Assembly (NCBI GenBank): GCA_965204245.1
Contig: CBDBED010000006.1
Span: forward strand, 1-64,000
Source of the DNA: JAAXIE01 sp965204245
GTDB taxonomy: Bacteria; Chloroflexota; Dehalococcoidia; Lucifugimonadales; JAAXIE01
Direction: 5' to 3'
Length of the DNA: 64,000 bases
Shown here in pieces: positions 1 to 8,638 of this stretch. A program made the translations under genes and the position numbers. Each line of letters starts with the position of its first letter. The stretch's first letter is position 1. The notes under the pieces were generated by a model that was not told the origin of the DNA, ran no database searches, and worked only from the letters and a program-made list of their open reading frames with translations.

Positions 1-25
1 ACTTTCGCTAGAGGGGAGTAAATGC

Positions 26-44
26 CCGCGCATGTGATGCGCGG
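26..44. other. small perfect inverted repeat
   Basis: Two 8-base arms (CCGCGCAT and ATGCGCGG) flank a 3-base loop, downstream of the GatC-like gene on the minus strand. There is no T-tract on either side, so it is not a convincing intrinsic terminator. It may be an mRNA 3' or intercistronic hairpin before a gene lying beyond the left edge. Confidence 0.35.
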
Positions 45-68
45 ACAGCAGGCTTAAGGCTAGCCCGA

Positions 69-248
69 TTACTCCGGCAGCACGATAGGCAACGGTTCGA
101 TGGCATCCAACCCCGGTTCGTTGATGTCATCAAGTGCCTGCAACAGAGCATTGATGTTATAGGTGACCTCTGTCAGTTCAGGGTCCTGTATGTTCAGACC
201 CACCGCGCGCCCCAGCGCCGTCACCTGCTCCTTGGTCAAGTCATCCAT
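69..248 (-). CDS. GatC/AtzG-like small subunit (59 aa)
   Basis: A 59-residue protein with an ATG start preceded by GGAG at a suitable distance. It has a helical N-terminus with regularly spaced leucines and an acidic stretch ending in IEPLPIVLPE, which recalls the C-terminal tail of GatC/AtzG-type subunits of amidase-family enzymes. Such subunits stabilise an amidase partner, usually encoded next to them. The gene runs off to the left, where a partner amidase would be expected but cannot be seen. It sits 15 nt after the coiled-coil gene on the same strand. The assignment rests on size and tail only and is tentative. Confidence 0.5.
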   Translation of the reverse strand: MDDLTKEQVTALGRAVGLNIQDPELTEVTYNINALLQALDDINEPGLDAIEPLPIVLPE

Positions 249-263
249 ATGTTGTTCTCCAAG

Positions 264-551
264 TCACCCTAGGATTCCAACGAGGGCAACTAGAATGGCC
301 AAAGCAGTGAAACCTAACCCCATAGTCCAGCGGAGGGAAGGGACTTCTCCCCTCAAGGCGGCCAAGTCCACCTTCACGTCGCCGATTTCCTGCTGGAGGT
401 CGGCCTTGGTCGCTTGGAGGTCGGCCTTGGTAGCCACATGCTCGTATGTGGCCTCCAGACGTGTCACGCGCTCTTCTGTCCGCTGCTCTGCCAACGGACC
501 TCCCTGCATCTGTATCCGGGACAGACCCTCTGAATTCGTTATAGACCCCAA
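264..551 (-). CDS. small coiled-coil protein with C-terminal membrane anchor
   Basis: A 95-residue protein. Residues about 20-65 are charged and heptad-like and include a tandem repeat of ATKADLQ, typical of a coiled coil. The last ~20 residues (FTALAILVALVGILG) form one hydrophobic segment, so it is probably a tail-anchored or bitopic membrane protein. The start used is TTG with GAGG six bases upstream; an ATG 42 nt further in is the alternative. The architecture resembles small XhlA/DUF1640-like proteins, but no family can be asserted. It is the first gene of a short minus-strand run with the GatC-like gene. Confidence 0.55.
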   Translation of the reverse strand: MGSITNSEGLSRIQMQGGPLAEQRTEERVTRLEATYEHVATKADLQATKADLQQEIGDVKVDLAALRGEVPSLRWTMGLGFTALAILVALVGILG

Positions 552-584
552 TCAACCTCGCTGTCAACAAAGCCCTGCCGCCTC

Positions 585-700
585 TTGACAGTGCGCGCGT
601 ATCTGGCCAGCTAGCACAATGTTACAGTTGTCACACTCTCCAGCTACAAAAACATGTCTTTAGTCATGGGCACTGTGACATTGTGACACTCCACCCCGCC
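585..700 (+). repeat. solitary degenerate relative of the 36.5-37.1 kb array unit
   Basis: In this intergenic stretch the word TTGTCACAC (628-636) is followed 37 nt later by two tandem copies of its inverse (TGTGACATTGTGACAC), with the conserved box CCAGCTACAAA just after the first word. The second unit of the 36.5-37.1 kb array has the same arrangement, also with a 37-nt interval, but with a different word. No convincing CDS lies between 552 and 790 on either strand. Confidence 0.5.
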
Positions 701-790
701 CCTGCAACCCGGCAACCCCCGCCGCCTTGACTTCTGCCCACCCCCTCCAGATACTTGACCCGCCCCACTCCCGCTTGGAGGTGTCCGGCA

Positions 791-1669
791 ATGAAGCTCC
801 TCTTCTTCGACGACTACCGCATGGGCGTCCTCCGTGGCGACCGCGTGGTCGACGTCACCAGCGAACTCCAACACGTCGGCATCATGCCCCCCGAATACCT
901 CATGGAAGGGGTCATCGCCAACTTCGATTCCTTCCGCCCCCGCTTCGAGGCCATCGCCGACCGCGAGCAGGGCGTCCCCATGGACAGCGTCAAAATCCGG
1001 CCTCCTCTCCCCCGTCCCCATAACGTCCTCGCCGCCTTCTCCAACTACCAGGACAAGGACGAACCCAATATCCAGCCCCCCGACTTCTTCTACAAGGGCG
1101 CCACCTGCGTCATCGGCCACGGCGATACCATCGAAATACCCGACATCCCCGAGGCCCTTGTGCACCACCCCGAACCCGAACTCGGCTATGTCATCGGTCG
1201 CGAGGGCAAGCACGTCTCCGAGGAAGACGCCCTCGACCTAGTCTTCGGCTACCTTAACTTCGTGGACGTATCCAACCGCGCCATCCCCAACCGCCGCACC
1301 ACCTTCATGGGCAAGGGCATGGACACCTACGCTCCCATCGGCCCCGTCATCGTCACCAAAGACGAGATCGCAGACCCGCAGGACTTGCAGGTCCGCCTCT
1401 GGCTCAACGGCGAACTGAAGCAGGACTACAACACCGGCGAAATGAACCACTCCGTCCGCGCTCAGATCGCTTGGCTCACCCAGTACATCACCCTCATGCC
1501 CGGCGACGTCGTCTGCTGCGGCACCCACCACATCGGACTCTCCCCCGTGAACGACGGCGACCGGATCGAGGTGGAAGTGCAAGGGTTGGAGCGCCTCAGC
1601 CTCAACGTCCGCTCCCACGGCCCTCGCAAGGACGCCCACTGGCGTCCCCCCGGCACCCGGACCTCCTAG
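791..1669 (+). CDS. fumarylacetoacetate hydrolase family protein
   Basis: A 292-residue protein of the FAH superfamily, whose members cleave C-C bonds or decarboxylate and isomerise acyl-pyruvate-type intermediates in aromatic and sugar-acid catabolism. The C-terminal two thirds carries the metal-binding FAH signature: a region around PEPELGYVIGREG followed by GYLNFVDVSNR, a KGMDTYAPIGPVIV block and a late GDVVCCGTHHIG segment. The start was placed at ATG 791 rather than an earlier in-frame codon because GGAGG lies 11 nt upstream and the family usually begins with MKLL-type sequence. It is followed 12 nt later by the CinA-like gene. The substrate cannot be read from sequence. Confidence 0.9.
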   Translation: MKLLFFDDYRMGVLRGDRVVDVTSELQHVGIMPPEYLMEGVIANFDSFRPRFEAIADREQGVPMDSVKIRPPLPRPHNVLAAFSNYQDKDEPNIQPPDFFYKGATCVIGHGDTIEIPDIPEALVHHPEPELGYVIGREGKHVSEEDALDLVFGYLNFVDVSNRAIPNRRTTFMGKGMDTYAPIGPVIVTKDEIADPQDLQVRLWLNGELKQDYNTGEMNHSVRAQIAWLTQYITLMPGDVVCCGTHHIGLSPVNDGDRIEVEVQGLERLSLNVRSHGPRKDAHWRPPGTRTS

Positions 1670-1681
1670 CAGGAGACGCAG

Positions 1682-2831
1682 TTGGACGACGACATCCGAG
1701 TTCTCATCGAGAACATCCACAACGCCCAACCTCAAGCCGTAGTAGCCCTCGCTGGCGCAGGCTCCGAAGCATTGGCTTGGCTTCTCAGCGTCCCCGGCGC
1801 ATCCCGCACCCTGCTGGAAGCCCTTGTGCCCTACGGCCGCAATTCCATGATTGCCTTCCTAGGCCACGAGCCCGAGCAATACGTTTCCCCAAGCAACGCC
1901 CGCGACATGGCCAAGGCAGCCTACCAGCGCGCCCTGACCCTCCGTGAGGAAGACATACCCGTCCTCGGGCTGGCCTGCACCGCCACCCTTGCCACCGACC
2001 GCCCCAAAAGAGGCGACCATCGCTGTTGCATCGCAACGTGGAATGAGCAGACCGTAGCCACCTGCAACCTCCTCCTCCACAAAAACCTGCGGGACCGCCC
2101 CGGCGAGGAGGAGGTCAGCAGCCGCTTGGTGCTCCGTGCATTGGCCGACGCCAGCGCAGTCGCATGCGACATAGCTTCCCTCCTCACCACCGGCGACCGA
2201 CTGGAAACGGCCCACTGGAAGCACTCCAACCCCATAGAAGCCCTCACAGACCCCGATTCCGCCTCAGGTGTCCACACCGTCACCATACACCCCGACGGTC
2301 ACACCGAGGTCAATGAACCTTGGCACGGAGCAGTCCTGCCCGGCTCCTTCCGCCCCCTCCATGAGGGCCACGTCAAGCTGGCGGAAGTAGCGTCACGCTT
2401 GACCGAAGCCCCCTTGGCCTTCGAACTTTCCATCGCCAACGTGGACAAGCCATCCCTCACAACATCCGAGGTGGAGGAGCGGGTCGCCCAATTCCAGGGA
2501 CGCTGGCCCGTAGTCCTCACCCGCGCTCCCCTGGTTCCTTGAGAAAGCTCGCCTGCTCCCCAACTGCACCATCGTCCTCGGCTGGGACACCGCCATACGC
2601 TTAGTGCATCCCCGCTACTATGGAAACGATGAAGCTGCAATGAAAGCCGCCCTTCAAGAGATCGGCGAATTGGGATGTCGCATTTTAGTGGGAGGCCGCC
2701 TCAGCGACGGCTCCTTCCGCGAACTCCACGACGTGGCGATACCCACCGAGCACATCCACCTCTTTCAAGCCATACCGGAAGCCGAATTCCGCGCCGACAT
2801 CTCCTCCACTGAACTCCGCGGAGCCCCCTAG
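1682..2831 (+). CDS. CinA-domain / nucleotidyltransferase fusion, frameshifted
   Basis: The N-terminal ~165 residues resemble the CinA C-terminal (PncC, NMN amidohydrolase) fold. After ~60 linking residues a second domain carries a nucleotidyltransferase signature (GSFRPLHEGH, i.e. HxGH) and, at the very end, ISSTELR, the ISSTxxR motif of NMN/pantetheine adenylyltransferases. The frame breaks near 2528-2535: removing one C from the CCCC run at 2528-2531 joins both parts into 382 residues without a stop. The start is TTG with AGGAGA seven bases upstream. Such fusions are known in plants and some bacteria. With the following Zn-ribbon Nudix gene it suggests pyridine-nucleotide repair or salvage. 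It is either a sequencing indel or a recently broken gene; the indel is favoured. Confidence 0.75.
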
Positions 2832-2882
2832 ACCCTCTACAATGGCCCTGACCCATCGCCATCCCTAGGGAGGTCCACTGTC

Positions 2883-3471
2883 ATGAACTTCTGCCCTCGT
2901 TGCGGTACCCCGCTGATCACTCAATTCGAGGGCGGGCGTGACCGGCCTGCCTGTCCCAAAGAAGGCTGCCGCTACTTCCATTTCGGCGACTACTCCATCG
3001 GCGCCGGCGGAGTGGTCATCCGGGACAACAAGGCTCTCCTCATCCAGAGGGGATGGAACCCTAACCGCGGGCGCATGGCAACTCCCCGGCGGTTATGTGG
3101 AAGCCGACGAGGAAATCGTCCCGGCGGTAGAGCGCGAGGTCCTCGAGGAGGCTGGCGTCCAAGCCAGGGTGGAAGACATCATCGGCTTCCGCCACTCAGT
3201 CGCCGGGTCCATAGGCGGTCCAAGTGCCAACATCTACGTGGTATTCCGCCTTACCCCAATATCGGGCGAGCCCAGCTTTGACGGGGACGAGACGATAGGA
3301 GCAGGCTACTTCAGCCTAGACGAGATAGCGGAAATGGAGCGTGTGCAGGGCCTCTCAATATGGGCCATCCGTAGAGCCCTTGAGCTTCCTCCCGCCGAGG
3401 GTTTCGGCATAGACCGCAGCGACGACAACCTGACCCGCCCCGGATGGATGCTCTTCGCCCCAAAGTCCTGA
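2883..3471 (+). CDS. Nudix hydrolase with N-terminal zinc ribbon, frameshifted
   Basis: The first ~30 residues hold four cysteines (C4, C7, C24, C29) as in NudC-like zinc ribbons. The Nudix box G-x5-E-x7-REVLEEAG follows around residue 70 and is complete. The two parts lie in different frames; deleting one G from the GGG at 3069-3071 restores NRGAWQLPGGYVEAD and a 195-residue protein. The likely role is hydrolysis of a nucleoside diphosphate derivative such as NADH or a sugar nucleotide. The ATG start is preceded by AGGGAGG. The previous gene has the same kind of one-base excess, which argues for an assembly artefact. Confidence 0.82.
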
Positions 3472-3495
3472 TCCGCGATTCAGCACTGGCAGGAG

Positions 3496-4053
3496 CTAAG
3501 GAGCTTCCGATACCTCCAGCAACTCCACGTTGAACGTCAACCACGAGTCCGGCGGTATCACATTCCCACGCCCACCCTCTCCATACGCCAAGTCAGGCGG
3601 TATGATGAGATGACGTTCGCCTCCAACCCTCATGCCGGCAACGCCCTCGTCCCAACCTTCAATCACCATCCCTACACCGAGAACAAACTGAAACGGCTGT
3701 CCCCTCTCCACCGAACTGTCAAACACGCTGTTGTCAATGGTCAACATGCCGGTGTAATGCACCGTAACAACGTTACCCGGCTCAGCCACAGCCCCGCTTC
3801 CCGTTACCACATCGATATACACCAACCCCGACTCCGTCTGCACGGGCGGACTTGGAGGAAGCGGAGGTGCTTCCGGCGTTGGAGGCATTGTCGGTTCAAC
3901 CGTAGCAGTTGTTGTCTCCTCAGCGATGACATTCGGAGTTGCAGCAACGGCGGCAACCGGTGTGCCGGCCTCGCTGTCGGGAGAAGCATCCCCCGAGCAC
4001 CCCGCCATCACAACCACCAGCAGAATCAGGGCAAAACACCAGACAGATTTCAC
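3496..4053 (-). CDS. lipoprotein FKBP-type peptidyl-prolyl isomerase
   Basis: A 185-residue protein. A hydrophobic signal with a lipobox (VVMAGC, Cys19) is followed by a low-complexity Pro/Thr/Ala linker (residues ~20-70). The FKBP domain then runs to the end, with the conserved VTVHYTGML, FDSS, VIEGWDEGVAGM, GGERHLIIPPDLAYG and IPPDSWLTFNVELL blocks. It would act outside the cytoplasmic membrane as a folding catalyst for exported proteins. Domain length and conserved aromatic residues look normal. It is transcribed alone, convergent with the Nudix gene. Confidence 0.93.
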   Translation of the reverse strand: MKSVWCFALILLVVVMAGCSGDASPDSEAGTPVAAVAATPNVIAEETTTATVEPTMPPTPEAPPLPPSPPVQTESGLVYIDVVTGSGAVAEPGNVVTVHYTGMLTIDNSVFDSSVERGQPFQFVLGVGMVIEGWDEGVAGMRVGGERHLIIPPDLAYGEGGRGNVIPPDSWLTFNVELLEVSEAP

Positions 4054-4120
4054 CTTGGAACCCTTTCCCTACGAAGAATACGGACCCAGCGGCTCGGCAC
4101 CCCAAGAGACAGGTGAGGCG

Positions 4121-4588
4121 TTAGACGTGCTCCGTCTCATACATGCGGTACCGGGTCGCATACATCCCTAGCGACTCATAGGTGTGTTGGGCAGCCCCGT
4201 TGTCCTGGTCCACATACAAACGGAGCCCGCAGACATCTCCCTGGCTAACGGCAAGTTGCCGCACCCATTCATACATGGCACGGTAAACGCCACGACGGCG
4301 CCACCCTGACTCGACGAATACGCTTTGCACCCACCAAAAGTTGCCTGCCCTCCAGTCACTCCATTCATAGGTTACCAGCAAGCCGGCAATGACCACGCCG
4401 CCCGTTTCGGCAACCAAATAGAAGCCCCGTTCAGGACGGCTGAAGACGCCCGCTACGCCTTGTCGGACGGTATCCAGCGAAAGCTCCATCCGCTCAGTTT
4501 CCCAAGCCATGCTCCGCTGAAAAGCCACCAACGCCTCTTGGTCATCAGGGGTGGCCAAACGCACAGAAAACCCGGACACAGAACCCAC
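4121..4588 (-). CDS. GNAT-family N-acetyltransferase
   Basis: A 155-residue single GNAT domain: an N-terminal VRLATPDDQEAL strand-helix, the central beta strand WVQSVFVESGWRRRGVYRAMYEWV containing the acetyl-CoA-binding R/Q-x-x-G-x-G/A-type loop (WRRRGV), and the late CGLRLYVDQDNGAAQHTYESLGM block. It should transfer an acetyl group to a small-molecule or protein amine; the substrate is unknown. The start is uncertain by three codons (GTG 4588 or GTG 4579; the second has the better spaced GAGGTGG). It lies just downstream of the GMC oxidoreductase and is probably co-transcribed with it. Confidence 0.88.
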   Translation of the reverse strand: MGSVSGFSVRLATPDDQEALVAFQRSMAWETERMELSLDTVRQGVAGVFSRPERGFYLVAETGGVVIAGLLVTYEWSDWRAGNFWWVQSVFVESGWRRRGVYRAMYEWVRQLAVSQGDVCGLRLYVDQDNGAAQHTYESLGMYATRYRMYETEHV

Positions 4589-4590
4589 CT

Positions 4591-6193
4591 CTATTTGATT
4601 TGGTCGGCGATCTTCTGGCCCAGCATGATCACCGTGGGATTGATGGCATTACGCACCAAGTCGGGCATTATCGATGCATCAACTATGCGCAGGTTCTCCA
4701 GCCCGTACACCACCCCTGTCTGATCCACCACGGCCATAGGGTCGGAGTCTGGGCCCATCTTGCAGGTGCATGAGATATGGGAGAAGGTCGTCGCTTGGCG
4801 CATCAGCCAGTTGTCCAAGGCTTCATCTGTAGCCAAATCCGCATCGGTGGGAGCCACCCGCTCACCCAGCATACCCTCAAAGTCCCGATGGCCTCCCAGC
4901 TGTATCGCCAGACGCACCGCGTCACGCATGCGTTGGCGGTCAAAAGGGTCATCCAGATAATTGTAGTCCAAGTAGGGCTTGTCCGCCGGGTCTGTGGAAT
5001 TCAAGCGCAACTCACCTGAACTCAATGGAAGCAGCAGCGGTACCATCATCTCTATGAGACGGGACTCCGTGGGGTCGTCGGTCAGATTGGTGCGGTTCTC
5101 ATCCAGCAGGTTGGCTCTCTCGGTGACGAACGTGCTGACGTTCACCGAGACGTCGTTCGGCATTGAGGAGCCCGGCGAGGTGAGGCGAAGAGTGATTCCT
5201 GACCGTGGCCGGTCCCATTGAGGGCGATAATCATCCCTAGCACTCCAGGTCACATACACCTTTGGATGATCCCCGCAGGTTCTGCCCCACGCCGGGCAAA
5301 TCCAAAACGACTGGAATACCCAAGCTCCGCAGGTGATCTGCCGGGCCCACCCCAGACAGCATTAGTATCTGGGGAGTCCCTACAGCACCAGCACTGAGAA
5401 TGATTTGGTCCCCATCGAGGGTGAATGTCTCACCGCCACTCTCCACTGCTACGCCAGCAGCCCGCATCCCATCGAACACCAATCGCTGCACATGGCAGTT
5501 CGGGCGAACGGTAAGGTTCAGTCGGTGTCGAGCCGGATCCAAATATCCCAAGGCGGTGCTGAAGCGCACCCGGTTATGGTTGTTGTTTATGGACGGACCA
5601 ACTCCGGTGGAGTAAGGCGCATTATGGTCCTCCACTTCAGGGAAGCCGGCATCGATGCAAGCATTGAAGAACGCCTGCTGAATTGGGTGCCAGTCCTCCT
5701 TCTTGGCATGGTGCACAAAGATAGGTCCGTCAGTGCCATGATAGTCGTCATGAAAGTCGACATCCGTCTCAATCTTGCGGTAATACGGCAGGACGTTCTC
5801 AAAACTCCACTGGTCGTTCCCCATGGAAGCCCAAGCATCAAAATCCTCGGGCACCCCCCGGTGGAAGCCTGAGAAGTTCACTGCGCTGGAGCCGCCCGTG
5901 ACCTTCCCTCTTGGTATGGGCATGGGCGGGGCAATGCTGGTGGAGCGGGCCACATACTGCCAGTTGTGCGGGTCCGTCTGCAGGGTGATGGGATGCCCTC
6001 CAGGGGTACGTATGATTGGCCCTTCAGCAGAGGCATCGTACCCATATTTCAGCTCATCGGGCAGGTGAGCGAAATCGGGGTAGTCAGGCCCAGCCTCCAG
6101 CAACAACACTGAACGGTTGGGGTCCGCCGACAGTTCGTTGGCTAGGATGGCGCCGCATGAGCCAGCCCCGATAATGATCACGTCATACTTCAT
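4591..6193 (-). CDS. GMC family oxidoreductase (FAD), frameshifted
   Basis: A glucose-methanol-choline oxidoreductase of 533 residues after repair. The N-terminus has the FAD dinucleotide fold (DVIIIGAGSCGAILANEL) and the GMC signature around GKVTGGSSAVNFSGFHRG. The C-terminal part contains the active-site region TTFSHISCTCKMG and ends with LRIVDASIMP...NPTVIMLGQKIAD. The frame breaks at + strand 5271-5274: one extra base in a C run (G on the coding strand) splits LRDHPKVYVTW. The start is ATG 6193 with GGAGGCGAGC ahead. Where GMC enzymes often have an active-site His-His or His-Asn pair, the sequence reads HISCTCKMG and NPTVIM, so His and Asn are kept. It would oxidise an alcohol. Confidence 0.9.
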
Positions 6194-6236
6194 GCTCGCC
6201 TCCGTATCCCAACACAATCTGCGTTATGTCACTTGC

Positions 6237-6266
6237 AGAGTAGTGGGGCGCGTTCGGGAGTGTCAA
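6237..6266 (-). promoter_or_regulatory. candidate sigma70 promoter of the GMC gene
   Basis: On the minus strand TTGACA (6266-6261) is followed after 18 nt by TACTCT (6242-6237), about 45 nt before the GMC start codon. A perfect -35 and an 18-nt spacer match the two stronger promoters at 36331 and 63933; the -10 matches 4 of 6. Confidence 0.5.
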
Positions 6267-6440
6267 TCCCCCGATACTGCTTTGGTCACTCACATGGCGC
6301 CTGAATCATCCACTCGAGCACAATTCGACGACGCCTCGGGTGCGGGTACTCCTCCGAAGAGTTCCAGTTCGAATTGGCTTGACATCAGAGGAACACAGGC
6401 TCTAGCCTCTTACGAGCAAACCAATTTTGACGACTGCATC

Positions 6441-7482
6441 ATGACCACTACGCAGACTACCGACCTCATCGAACTCATGTACAGCACGGGCTGGAGCGAC
6501 GGCCTTCCCTTGGTGCCTCCCACTGAGGAAAAGGTACGCCGGTTCGTGGAATATGTGGGTAGACCTTCAGAAGAGGTGGTGGCATCCATACCTCCTCTGG
6601 GAGGGAAGGCCACCGTCGAGCGTGTAGCCGCCAACGCAGTCATGGGCAGGCTGCCTGCCGGAATACATGCCGGTGGTCGTCGCAGCTATTGAAGCTGCCA
6701 TGGATAACCGCGTGAACATACGCGGCGTCCAATGCTCCACTGGCATACATTCCCCGCTAGTCATCGTAAACGGCCCCATTGCCCGCGAACTGGACGTCAA
6801 TGGTGGATACAACTGCTTCGGGCAAGGCTGGCGCGCTAACGCCACTATCGGGAGAGCCGTGAAGCTGGCTCTGGTCAACCTTGGCGGTTCCGTACCAGGT
6901 GAAGCCGACAAGTCGACCTTCGGACATCCCGGCAAATTCTCCTTCTGCATTGCGGAAGCGGAGGAGGCCAATCCATGGGAGCCCATGCACGTTGAGCATG
7001 GCTTCCGCCCTGACGACAGCACCGTGGCTGTATACGCTTGTGAAGCACCCCATAACATCATGTACCACGCAGGCGAACCACGTGACTTCCTCATGGTTCT
7101 CGCGGATACCATGAGCACTCTGGGCAACGTCCAGATGTACGTCATGGGAGAGACTTTGGTAGTCCTGGGGCCGGAACATGCTAGGATGCTGCACGCAGAC
7201 GGTTGGCGCAAACGGGACATACGGCAGTTCCTCTTTGAGCACGCCCGGCAACCCGTTGCGCGTTTGAAGCATGGGGGGCCGCCCCAAGGGGACGGTCGCC
7301 GGGAGTTGCTATGGCCCAAGTTCGTCGACCCCCAGGATGACTCCCAGATGGTGCCCGTAGTTCGTCGCCCCGAAGACATTCACCTGATAGTAGCTGGGGG
7401 TGCCGGAGGCCCCCATTCGGCCTGCCTCCCCGGTTGGGGCTCTCGCATGGCCATGAGGAAAATTGGCGCCTCAGGAGGGTAA
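6441..7482 (+). CDS. conserved UGSC-partner protein, frameshifted
   Basis: A 346-residue protein after removing one G from the GGG at 6644-6646, which restores NAVMAGCLPEYMPVV. The N-terminal block DLIELMYSTGWSDGLPLVPPTEEKV and the cysteine-containing segments (MAGCLPEY, GVQCSTG, YNCFGQGW) are its most distinctive features. It ends 2 nt before the UGSC selenoprotein start, so the two are almost certainly co-translated and may form one enzyme. I recognise this as a conserved neighbour of UGSC proteins but know of no assigned reaction. The several conserved cysteines and the selenocysteine next door suggest redox or reductase chemistry; that is inference. No transmembrane segment or signal is visible. 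Confidence 0.7.
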
Positions 7483-7484
7483 GC

Positions 7485-8058
7485 ATGGTATCGATGCCCG
7501 CCGAATCATTGCAGGAACAACTGCGCCAGTGGGGTGTGGTGACTCCCGTAGACCCGGAGCTTGCCTCTCGCTGGCATGGCGCTCCACGGCTCCCGGGTCT
7601 TCACGGAAAGGTGGGGGGATTCCTCGGCAACCGCAAGGCCAACGCCAACCAACTCCTGGTAGATGTACGAGAGGTCTTGGACAAGCAGTTCGAGCTTCAG
7701 GACGGCTTGGTTATGGACAAGTTCATCTATTCCCGGCCCGCTGCCGACGAAGTAATAGATGCCCTCAGTGAACGGTGCGACTTCGTGGTCACCGCCATAG
7801 CCGATTGAGGGTCCTGCACCGCGTGCAGTGTGCACGACGCCATGACTCTGGAAAACCGTGGTATCCCAACAGTCGTGATATGCACGGCCCCCTTCACCAA
7901 TTCCGCCTTGGCCCAGTCGAAGGCTTTCGGGCGACCCGGTTTCCAACCCATATCCATACCGCACCCTCCTTGGGCCATTGCCCCGTGAAACCGTGGTCCA
8001 ACGGGCTACCAACATCAGCGATGATATCGTCCGGGCGTTGACCTCAATCGGGGATTAA
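7485..8058 (+). CDS. UGSC-family selenoprotein (in-frame TGA = Sec108)
   Basis: AGGAGGG precedes ATG 7485. The frame runs 107 codons to TGA at 7806-7808 and continues with GSCTACSVHDAMTLENRGIP, so the TGA falls exactly on the U of the UGSC motif that names this (seleno)protein family. An SECIS-like hairpin starts 13 nt after the TGA. A second break, one extra C at 7968-7969, lies near the C-terminus; removing it gives IPHPLGPLPRETVVQRATNI and a natural TAA at 8056-8058, total 190 residues. The fold and the reaction are not established; by analogy with Sec-containing reductase subunits a redox role with the upstream partner is likely. Ordinary annotation would truncate this gene at 7808. Confidence 0.85.
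7822..7836 (+). promoter_or_regulatory. candidate bacterial SECIS hairpin (UGSC gene)
   Basis: A perfect 6-bp stem (CGTGCA / TGCACG) with a 3-nt loop GTG; the loop starts 20 nt after the TGA. This fits the bacterial SECIS pattern of a small stem with G at the start of the apical loop, 16-37 nt downstream. A competing hairpin at 7814-7828 (CTGCAC / GTGCAG) is closer than usual. Confidence 0.6.
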
Positions 8059-8133
8059 CTTCCTCCATACAACGCATGCTCCTCAGCTCAAAATCGGCTA
8101 TCGAGCAAGTCGTTGCACTGGGACGGACTAAAC

Positions 8134-8622
8134 TTGGGAGTCAATCGCCGGATCGCTGTTCTGGCCGTCATCACGACCACGTTCGTCGGCATCGGTTGCG
8201 GGGCGATCATCCAAGCCCCTGATGGTTGGAGCGAAGCTGAGACTCCACCAGACGGGACGCTCGCAGTCTTCTATAACCCAGAGCCCGACTTCTACGACCA
8301 ACTTGCCTTCACAGCCAAGATCACTGTCGTCGCAGAGAAGGCATCCGATCTAACACTTGAAGAATATGTTGCATCCTCCAAGCAAGTCATATCGAATCTT
8401 CTCCCAGATGCTGACGCAGCCACATCCTTTACCGAACTAGGCGGTCAGCCAGCCTTTTTCATCGATAGCACGTTCCACCAAGGGCTACTGCCCCTACGGG
8501 CCCGTCAACTCTGCGTCGAGCGGGACGGCACGTTCTACGTTCTCACTGCCATGGCCTTGGCAACCCACTGGAACAACTATATCGAAACTTTTGAGCGTTC
8601 ACTGCTGAGCCTGAAGCCATAA
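8134..8622 (+). CDS. probable lipoprotein, DcrB/PsbP-like
   Basis: About 162 residues. A basic-hydrophobic N-terminus (RRIAVLAVITTTFVGIGC) ends in a plausible lipobox cysteine. The mature part begins QAPDGWSEAE and later has LTLEEYVASSKQVISN and FHQGLLPLRARQLCVERDGTFYVLTAMA, a pattern seen in DcrB/PsbP-like and DUF1795 proteins. No catalytic residues are evident; a periplasm-facing or cell-surface role is likely. TTG 8134 was preferred over TTG 8113 because it leaves a normal-length signal. It lies 75 nt after the UGSC gene, so it may share its transcript. Confidence 0.6.
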   Translation: MGVNRRIAVLAVITTTFVGIGCGAIIQAPDGWSEAETPPDGTLAVFYNPEPDFYDQLAFTAKITVVAEKASDLTLEEYVASSKQVISNLLPDADAATSFTELGGQPAFFIDSTFHQGLLPLRARQLCVERDGTFYVLTAMALATHWNNYIETFERSLLSLKP

Positions 8623-8638
8623 AGGCAGCACATCGTAC

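Noticed and set aside
163..588. Plus-strand frame opposite the two small minus-strand genes
   Set aside because: It is antisense to both small genes, has no ribosome site, and its composition is typical of an out-of-frame reading.
585..606. TTGACA at 585 as a promoter for the FAH gene
   Set aside because: No acceptable -10 lies 16-19 nt downstream; the closest is about 21 nt away and weak.
644..1213. Minus-strand frame opposite the FAH gene
   Set aside because: Acidic, Val/Asp/Gly-rich composition typical of the antisense of a GC-rich gene; the FAH gene is clear on the other strand.
5237..5290. Two separate GMC genes
   Set aside because: The parts overlap at the indel, are complementary pieces of one domain, and join perfectly when one base is removed.
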